This document shows, piece by piece, positions 55,799-64,000 of a DNA stretch of 64,000 nucleotides. Below the pieces are notes generated by a model. It was not told the DNA's origin. It saw nothing but the letters and a program-made list of their open reading frames with translations, and ran no database searches. Each line of letters starts with the position of its first letter. Position 1 is the stretch's first letter. Where the stretch lies: assembly GCA_037178855.1 (NCBI GenBank), contig JASJZC010000006.1, positions 682,001-746,000 of the forward strand, written 5' to 3'. Origin of the DNA: Oscheius sp. JU75. Its lineage: Eukaryota; Nematoda; Chromadorea; Rhabditida; Rhabditidae. The translations under genes were made by a program, and so were the position numbers.

Positions 55799-58700
55799 TC
55801 AAGCCAGAGAGGTTTTGTGGTGAACATCGGAGTAGTTCTGGATGTAGTCCATCACGTCCGAGTAGCTGACCACACCCATTGGCTTGTGGTCCACGTCAGT
55901 GACTACCTGAAACCGTCCAGGTTTAAAACAAAATTGAGACCCTGCAGTTTTTGTATACGCTACCCAGTTTGGAATAAATGGGGAAGCTTAATCCTATGTT
56001 TTTACAGATCCAATGTAACAAAAACTCACCAAGCTCTGTCGCTCCGAGCTGACCAGCATGGAGATTGTGTCAAAGACGGACATGGTTGTTGTCAGAAGGG
56101 GTGGTGGGGGATTGCTGTCTGCGATTTCCTTAAACCATTAACTATTCTAAGGCTACGGTACTTCTTACCATTGCTTTAATGTCCAGCACTTCCAGATAGT
56201 TGGCAGGATGACGGACGAGCTCATTCATCACGTCTGCCTTGCTCAGCACGGCCTTAATTTTCCCATTCTTGTCCAGAATCGGTACGCTGGATATCCGTCT
56301 GTCCAGAAAGAGTTGAATGGCCTCGGAGGTCAGAGCATCTTCAGTGATCTTAAAAATTGTTGCTTGATAGTTCAGGACTCAGAGATTAGTTTAAACTGCC
56401 TGCAAAAAATTGATTTTTGTGCAGATGGTAGACCCCTCTGGATCATAACAAAAAGGGCAGGGCACTTTCACGCAACCGAGTCTCTTCACAAAAACAGTGT
56501 TTTGATCTAGGTTCGGAAGAGTGGAGAGAGACATTAATTGATAGAGTGATTTCATGGCAGGAACAAAGTTTGAAAATTAGCACAGGGCATCGAGTTATCT
56601 AATTCTATTTAAATTGTTAAAAATTTCTTCAAAAATTGTTCTTGCTCTCTGTCTGTCTGTGCGTCTAGTATTGCCAACCACTTACACTGTAAGTACTCTT
56701 TTTGTAACTTGAATAGTCCTGGCTTGAATTGTCAGTTTTAATCTGGGGTAACACCCTACCTTTACAATATGCAAGTGGCGTCCGTCTGCAACCCAAGTCA
56801 ACTCTAATCTGGGAAAACACTTGACAATGTTTGTGAGCTTTTCTGTCAAGTATCCTTTTCTGTTATCCTAGATTAGAGATGACAAGACAATTCTAGTTAC
56901 AAAATTACTACTGACAGTGAGTTGCTCCGCCAGGAGCGATTTTTGTGATTTTTTGGACTGTTTGACTAAGTCAAGGTAATACAAGAAGAAGCTTTTTTGG
57001 GTTAGCAGTTAGTTTTATTTGCTTGTAAAAAGAAAATTTTTGTTTTTGCTCCTCGGAGAGTTTTTGTTCCTTGCTCAATAAAACCGCCGACAAGGAGGCG
57101 AAGCCGACTGGTTTGACAGAAAGGGCCACACGAATTCTGTCAAGTGTTATCCCAGATTAGAGTTGGCATGTGTCGCAGATGGACGCCTCTCTTGCAAATT
57201 GTAAAAGTAGGAGATAAGAGATTAGAGACAGTTACTTTGTGTGCACACTACTTTTTGGTATGTCGAGTCACTTTGGGAATAGCTTTATTGGGAGAACGTT
57301 GCTAGCTCGACTACAAGGTGCCCCAAAAATACAGTAACTCGAAATTTGAGCTTTAGCGCCCTCATAGTTCATTGCAGATCCCAGCAAATTGGTATAATAT
57401 TGAAGATTACTTGATAGGTAATCGAGCCTTTCCTCTAAAGTTTTCATAACTACTGCTCCCAGAGAGTCACAGTGCCCAACAGAGCAAACCAAATTCACGG
57501 CGGTGATCAAGATGTTTTTCGGGAGTAAGGATCTGACTGTAAATCGGTGTTCAAATCATTGCTGGTTGTCAGCTCATCTAGATTTTAAGTTATTTTTCTA
57601 GGATTTTCAGCTAGTAGCCATTGGGAGACTGTATCTTACGTAACATTTTACGAAACGGGGGATTTTGGGGCAACCTGTAGAGGGGGTTCAAGTGAGAGGT
57701 AAAGGACTACGACAGGCTGGCAGAATGGTATATACACAAGCCAGTATTCAAAGCACCGAGGCTATGAATCTCATTGAGCCCCTAGAGCCGATAGCAAAAC
57801 TTATGCCCAAACGTCTCAGTATGTCGGAAGGGGCGAGATTTGTGATCAAAATAATGTTAAACTACTTAACGGCACCATTGTTTTAGTTCACTAATGAAAC
57901 TTAGTGCTGTATTTCTATTCGAATCCGTTGAAACTTTTTAAACCAACAAGTTTTAGATTTAAGTTTAAAAAAATTTGAACTTAATGGGTTTCTTTTTATA
58001 TGGTTTCAGTCACGGCCTGCTAGACTACCATACCAATTTATTACTGTTTTAAATTGATGCAACCAAATTCTATAACTCACCGTGATCAAATTATACCAGG
58101 TGCCTAGTTTCTTGAAGCTCAGTGTGGCTTGCTTGATGTGCGTCCCAAGAGCCAGTTTCGGGTCGGACTGCAAGTTGCCGGCTCTTAGGGAGCACTGCGT
58201 GCCTACCAGTTTTAAAACTGTCTCCTGGAAAACAGTGCGCAAACTGAGGATATAGAGCAGATCGCCTTGACTCTTCTTCGGGTCGACGCCCTCATCGTGA
58301 TGGACGACAGGAATTCGGTGGACACGATTCATACAGATCAGTCGAGCCGCATCCCAGATACTGAAAGGTGAGAGTGAGTACAGGGAGATTGGGCACGGTA
58401 CCTAGTCTCTGCGTCACACTTGATCAGACTCTTTCGGTTGTTGTGTTTCAGGAATTCTGCTACGGTCTGTTCAGCTACCTGAAAATGAAAAATGTCTCTC
58501 TGTCTCTCTCAACTCACCCTATGAACTCCTTCCGAAGCCATAACAATGGCTCTGAGGCAGTCCGTGACTGTCAGAATTCCCATGCCTCCCTTGATTTCCA
58601 GATTACTGACCACGGCTGCCTGATGGCCGCACTGGCTCAGCGCCGTCAGCGCCTTGTGTATTTTGAGATCACCGTCGATGACTACCACAGCTCCGTGGTT

Positions 58701-59396
58701 CGGCTGCAGGTCGTAGCAGGTAAGTGACTGCATGTAATGTCGGTAGGGGTCAGTGTGTCGATCTGTAAATCCTCTTGTTTTCTCGGCAGGGAACCTGTTA
58801 ACCCACCAAAAGCGGCCACAATTTCAAATCGAACGTCCATGTTCGTGGTTGGTCGAAGGATTGCGTAGTCTGCGCTCAGGAAAACTTTTTCCGGTACAGA
58901 CATGCGTCTCTGGTAGAGAGGACGAGGAGAGACGTCCTCCTCTTCCTCTGGATTGTCACCATTTGAGGAGGATTCAGTCGACGGACCGCTACTGCTCATC
59001 TTACGACCATTGATAGAGACATTGCTGGAGGATTGGGTAACTCGGGGAGGCTGAAAATTGAAATTGTATGCAAGTTTCGAGACAGTACAGGTGAGACCCA
59101 ACAGTTCACGCGTTCAGTTGTTTTGTCAAACTTTCTGTCTCTCCAGTTAATTCTCAGACAAAGGTACTTCGACAGTTCACACGCGCAATTGTTCAGTCAA
59201 AGTTGCTATTACGACAGCTCACACGCGCAGTCGTTTCCCTCCAACTTACCCTACTGAACATAGTGTAGCGTCGGTTCCTGACATAGTCCTTGAAGCTGGT
59301 CGAGTTGCGTCTGGTTGTCTCACCACTGGACACGCCGGAGTCGTAGCCAGTGCGATCTTGACGATCGTACAGATTCATCGGCTTTGAGTCTAGCAT
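55799..59396 (-). CDS. AMP-activated protein kinase gamma subunit
   Basis: Multi-exon gene starting MLDSKPMNLYDRQDRTGYDS, with a Ser-rich N-terminal extension (SSSNVSINGRKMSSSG) before four CBS motifs. CBS1 ends GILTVTDCLRAI, CBS2 LLYILSLRTVF, CBS3 KAVLSKADVMNEL and CBS4 MGVVSYSDVMDYI. The Asp (sites 1, 3, 4) and the Arg in place of Asp (site 2) that define AMP/ATP sites in mammalian gamma1 are conserved in position. DPYRHYMQSLTCYD matches the entry to CBS1. It binds adenine nucleotides and regulates the AMPK alpha/beta complex in energy sensing. The stop falls soon after CBS4, with a 15-residue tail. The intron before CBS3 is about 1.7 kb and contains a TIR element. Which gamma paralogue it represents is unclear; it is diverged from vertebrate gammas. 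Confidence 0.88.
56756..57211. mobile_element. 456-bp MITE with about 70-bp terminal inverted repeats, in AMPK gamma intron
   Basis: The left end CTACCTTTACAATATGCAAG continues through GTCAACTCTAATCTGGG and ACACTTGACA. The right end is the inverse (TGTCAAGTGTTATCCCAGAT through TTGCAAATTGTAAAAGTAG). A second inverted copy of the inner 28 bp sits at 56,855-56,885, giving a nested palindrome. No transposase frame. A partial copy is at 22022-22136. Confidence 0.82.
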
Positions 59397-62300
59397 ATCT
59401 CCGGCGTGTACCCGTGTCTAGTGGTTTGGATCTCGAAGTTATACCTGCAATTAAATTTTTTTTATAAAATCGTCGAAAATCGAAAAAGAGAACGAAGATC
59501 GAGACGGAAAGTAGAGAAAAATGATTGGGTCGTGGGTGTATGATTGATAGCAGAACCACTTTCCGTTCTTAGAAAATCATATCATTTTGGAAGAAGACTT
59601 TCGGTCAAAACAGTTCTGGACAGGCTATTTTCCTCCTGTCAGAACTGTTTACTTCAGAACGGTAATCTGATCCGTCTCTTAATTGAAAAAGGACACCGTC
59701 CCCTGTCCTTCCCCCTCCTATTTTTGAGACCAAAAACTGCCCGTCTCCAAAATTTTACCGTAGAAGTTTTAAGCGGAGAACTGATAAGGACAGAATTGTT
59801 ATTTTAGGAAAGGGACTATCCTTTAGACTTTGTCAACAATTAGGAGGAGTAGCAGTCTATCCAGGAGATTTCTGAACTCAAGATTTGCAAAAAAAAAAAA
59901 ACAGGGCAATCACTCATGTTGCACCTTGTTATGGAGTGGGTTTGATGGATTGAACGAAAACGCGGAGCACTGACAAAAAGAGCCTGAGAGAGGTTTTCAG
60001 AGCAGAAAATATGAGTGACGAGGGTCATGAGAAAGACACGAGGTTGTGACTCTTACTCCTGAAAGAGCTGCAAAACATGCCAAAAATTGAGGAAATGACT
60101 GAGCTGTTACGGCTGTAAATGATGGAAAAAGGCCTCCGAGAGTGAACTGTCGAGTCTCTGGCTCTGTCGAAACGACTGCCCGTGTGAATTGTGGAGTACG
60201 TTAGCAATAAACTGCAGCAAAAAAAAACAAAAATTCTGTTACTGATCAGTTTCGTAACAGTTTCCTAGTCATTGGCCCAGTGACGCGAAAACAAGATTCT
60301 CCTCTCTGAAGATTTTTTGCTGTGAAAAACAGTGTAAATTTGGGGGAGAACGAGAGGGTGGCAACTTTTCCTCTCATCTTGTTTTCGCCTTTTTGTCTCC
60401 GTGATTCTTATCAGTCCCCACTGTCCCCCAACATGGCAAACATAGCTGGAAGTTGAGAACAGGTGATAAAAAGAAGAGAGGAAAACGGGAAGGCATTGAA
60501 AAAGTGAAAGAGGAAATGTTCAATAATCGGAAATCCTCTTTGACTTAGGGATCATTCTCGGTCACTTCAGGCTTTTTTGGTCCGTTCGTTTGCTCACAAT
60601 CTCACCAGGCTGTTTGCCAAAAAGGCGGTAAAGTGCATTTCAATACAATAAAGACAAGAAAGTGAAAGATCATACCTGCAACAGTTCACACACAGTTGTT
60701 TCTTCATCAGAGACAATACTGTGGATACAACTGAAATGTTTTTCCTGCTTCCAAAAGTGGCCACTTCCGGTTTCTTCCCACCCTAAGAAAATAAAAAAAA
60801 AGGCCTAATGAGCTGAGAAAGAAACTATTTTCGAGAGAACGTCACATCAGAGGCGAGTGGAAAATGGCTTGTTTTCATGCGTGCGTGTTGGGAAAGAGTC
60901 CAGAGCTTATTCTGGGGAGTCGGTGGTTGGTCAACTTGGGCACAGAATGAGAGCTGTTTTTATTATTATTGTGGCTGTCTTACGGGAAAATGTTTACGCT
61001 TCGCTTATTGTTAATAAGAAAATGTCACACATGAAGAGAGCGCCGTGTTTTCGAGTTAAAATAGCAGCAGTGCAGCTAAGTTAAGAATGTTATGAACGTG
61101 TGAGCTGTCGAGTCAATCTTTACAGTTCACAGAATGGTGCCAACTAACTGGTCAATGACCACCAATTCTCCTAGCAGAAGCTTACTAGATAAGATATAAG
61201 AAGCTGCACCGTCAGGGGACCCGAAAAAATTGCAGAGAACAAGAGGCAAACAAGTATGATTCGTAGGCAGTAGCCCTAAATATTGGCAGCTGTCATGCAT
61301 GGTGTCAATACGGTAGTCTGGAGAGAGACAGTGAGGAAAACTTCAAAATAGGATCATAACATTTTCTCATTAAATTCACACAGCCGACTGGACAACTTAA
61401 CAAAGAAGCAAAACATAGAACCCAAGAGTCTGCTATTGTTGACGCGACCCCGGGAGAGCCTAATACTCAGAGATCAGTCCAGGACCAACTGAGAGGCGAA
61501 ACTGGTTATGGGTCTCGAGACTGTTTTTCACGTCTGGCAGACTTCCTCCTCCTTTGGGATGCGCTGCAAAAAATATGGTTCTGCAGAAATGTACATGAGA
61601 ATAGGGAAAAGTCACCTATTTGTGCGAAAAACGAATGTAGGCAAACACATTTTTTCTGCCATAACAAGAGTTGAGTGAACTACTAAACATACAAGTCGCG
61701 CGGGAACAGTTGTCGCATCCGTACTGTCTCGCATGAAAGCCACGGACTCGACAGTTCACACCTGTTTTTCTATCCAAAATTTTCGTACTAGTTGCAGTTT
61801 CAATTTTGGGTCATTAGTGAGACCAGTAATCTTCATATCTTTAGACACCCACAACTTCAAATCTCATCAATGTGTCTATTTGCGCAACCTTCCTGGCTCT
61901 CTCACTCTGCCACCACTAATCCCAGCTTAAATATAGTTTTGTAATGTTGAAAAACATCAAGTAGTCTTAGCGGAGAGCTCAAAAAATAAGCTGAAGCTGA
62001 CGGCAGCGGGAGAGGGTGAGAAGCCTTGAGAGGATTTTGGGGATAGAAGAAAAATAGGATAGTTTGGAACAAAACTTGGCGAAACGATTGCCCGTGTGAA
62101 CTGTCGAAGCTATGGCTCCAGTTCTTAACAGACAGGATAGCCTTGACGGTACATGCACACGCGGGGCGGGACGAGTACAAACAAATAAGTTGGCAATCAG
62201 CTGATAGCGACCACAGGCTAGACCGGCTGGTCAAACAAGGTCATAAAGAGGGTTTTGGAACTAAAGATAGTTCAACACTGAAAGATAGCTCAACACTTGT

Positions 62301-63975
62301 GAGTTCTGATTAAAACGGCTCCATATTAAAACTACAAGGCCACATGTCCTTTGGCAGCAGAAGCGAGATCGTTTTTACAAAAAGTGCAACGTGACACATT
62401 GCGAGAACGAGAAGAGGAGACAAATAAGCATAAAAGTGCTTTGCGAGCACCCTCATTTCAATGCAGGAAATATTTTGCATATTGTGTGTGGGTCATGGGG
62501 ATTTTCGGGAGGGTCGGAAGAGCGGGAGTGCTCGGCGAGGACGACGAAAACATGGACTCTCTTTGAAAAACAAGACCAACAACAGGATCAAGGTCGGCTA
62601 GATAGTAGAAAGGAAGGCGCATGTGAACTGTCGAGTCTATTTTATCTTCTAACTATTCTTATCTCCTGCCACCGTACCCACACGCCTGGAAGTCCTATAA
62701 CCAAATTGCGGCTTATTTTTCCCGCATAAACAGGATATGTTTGGCTCTCTGAGAGTAGGAAGATTCTAATGAAAAAGAGAGAAAGGAAAACAGCAGCTTT
62801 ATGAGGAGGAAGCTGGACCAAGTAGGTGCTGAAAGTTTTAACTAGGGATCACGTGAATATTGGATAAATGACTGCACGTGTGACCTGTGGCATCTTCGAG
62901 GACTATGCAAGCTTGGCAAGGAAGGGGGCTTCCCCGCAACGTGACTTGTCTAAAACTCGATCTGTTGACGTCAGCTGCGCAACGGAGAGCGTAAAATCAA
63001 AACAGGCCGGTCTAACCGCGGGGCAAGCCGTCCTTACCATGCTAATTGACCTTTTGCAGGACGATAAACTGTTCCACCAGATGGCCGTAAACAGTATTGG
63101 TTCAAGGTATATTTTTAAGCCGGAGCCAGTGACTGTACCAATTTAAAATAGTAGTTTATTCATTTAAAATCTCTCTTCTGACCACAGCTCACACCCACTT
63201 TTACCCTGCAAAAACATCCAATCTATCGGGAGAGCTCAGTGAGCTTAATTTGAGACCAGGAAGGCTGTATAGAAGGCAGAGCACAAAAATAGAAACATGG
63301 ACGAAAACACATAGCTAGAACTGAAAATGGGGAACAAGGGTAAATAATTCAACGTCAGGAGTTTTTGACGTTGAAGAAAAATCAGAGAATAGACAGTTCA
63401 GTTCACACGGGCAGTAAGCTTCCACATGTCGTACCGAAAGCTCCATCATTCAAATTTTCGTTCAATTTTATATTCAGCTTTCACACTCAAAATTCCCTTA
63501 AAAGTTCTATTTTCATCCCCTCGCGCTCATTCTTCTCAAATATCTTGTTGTTGTTGCAAACTCGGCGGCGACTGCGGCAGGGAAGGCGGCATCGTCGCAT
63601 TTAGACTCACTGCCTCAATGTCTAGAGCACGTGGCGGGGCCCTAGGAGTACGCAAACAAGTCGAGAATAGCCTCTTCTCAGCGTTTCCCGCCAAAATTGG
63701 AAAAAATTGAAAAGTAGTAAGGACAAAGGGGATAGAGGAAAAAGAGACATTGTTTATAGTGCAACCAGATTGGCACGTGGCCTGGAAGCGGGAGTGAGAG
63801 AAGGGAAAAACTGAAAATAACAAGTTGGAAAGATGGACCGAGATTAAAAATGCACCCGTACCGTCTCGGAATACAGCTATTGTCAGAGACCGACTCGACA
63901 GTTCACACAAACAGTCATTTCTCTCAGGATCAGAAGCTCGACAGTTCACACGCGCAGTTGTTTCTCCAAAGTCAA
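59099..63975. repeat. Dispersed motif array: about 15 copies of a roughly 30-bp sequence
   Basis: Core CGACAGTTCACACGCGCAGT followed by TGTTTC. Plus-orientation copies start near 59099, 59168, 59211, 60679, 61119 (partial), 61745, 63181, 63392, 63892 and 63936. Minus-orientation copies lie near 60138, 60169, 61094, 62080, 62618 and 62869. Spacing is irregular (43 to about 670 bp). I found no copies in the other 59 kb by eye. The region lies upstream of the AMPK gamma start and runs to the window edge. Confidence 0.75.
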
Positions 63976-64000
63976 AGGCCAAAATTACGATACGATTTTC
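59397..64000. other. Upstream region of AMPK gamma, no gene recognised
   Basis: A likely 5'UTR exon precedes the start (acceptor CAATTGCAG near 59,450 on the minus strand). The rest holds the dispersed motif array and AT-rich spacer. Open frames such as 60857-61084 and 63536-63982 lack domains. Alternative first exons of AMPK gamma may lie here but cannot be identified from sequence alone. Confidence 0.5.

Noticed and set aside
59099-63975. CRISPR-like array
   Set aside because: The host is eukaryotic, copies occur in both orientations and spacing is irregular, unlike CRISPR.
63536-63982. 148-codon minus-strand frame at the window end
   Set aside because: It includes two copies of the dispersed motif and a PPSLPQSPPSLQQQQ low-complexity end; no domain or splice signals.

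Overview
The window is eukaryotic. Genes are split by many very short introns, often 35-60 bp, with TTTTCAG-like acceptors. A nematode, or a closely similar compact ecdysozoan genome, fits best. Several start codons lie 0-14 nt behind a pyrimidine-rich AG, as expected for spliced-leader acceptors. The UCHL5 homologue has a KGG..EDNYHF stretch that, from memory, resembles C. elegans ubh-4. Five receptor genes carry the gustatory-receptor TM7 motif TYFLILxQF. No species call is made, and mites or tardigrades are not excluded.

Layout: 0-2.3 kb holds a 5'-truncated GTPase-like gene (-) next to a tRNA-type SINE. 3.1-11.8 kb is a kinase/ankyrin island: a short TKL-like kinase, a kinase with HGN in place of HRD, a 1086-aa ankyrin protein grown by 297-bp tandem duplications, and a kinase pseudogene whose tail runs into a LINE reverse-transcriptase fragment. 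14.3-22.8 kb is a conserved housekeeping block: PRPF38B (splicing), UCHL5/UCH37 (proteasomal deubiquitinase) and SNX17 (endosomal recycling).

23.9-35.3 kb is a cluster of five gustatory-receptor-like 7TM genes (+ + - - -) in two subfamilies. 35.9-53.3 kb holds scattered short secreted, mostly helical proteins, two Ly6/three-finger remnants, and a roughly 7 kb stretch without genes. 53.6-54.4 kb encodes a protein or gene pair with two copies of an unrecognised domain. 55.8-59.4 kb is a four-CBS AMPK gamma gene. The last 4.9 kb carries about 15 scattered copies of a roughly 30-bp motif in both orientations.

Mobile DNA is mostly small and non-autonomous: at least four terminal-inverted-repeat (MITE-like) families, tRNA-type SINEs, a hairpin-bearing repeat, and a structured repeat in two introns whose 3' stem-loop differs between copies only by changes that keep pairing. 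The housekeeping genes look intact. The lineage-specific material (kinases, receptors, secreted proteins) shows tandem duplication and decay. The most promising undescribed signals are the structured intronic repeat, the dispersed motif near AMPK gamma, the receptor cluster, and the short secreted protein family.
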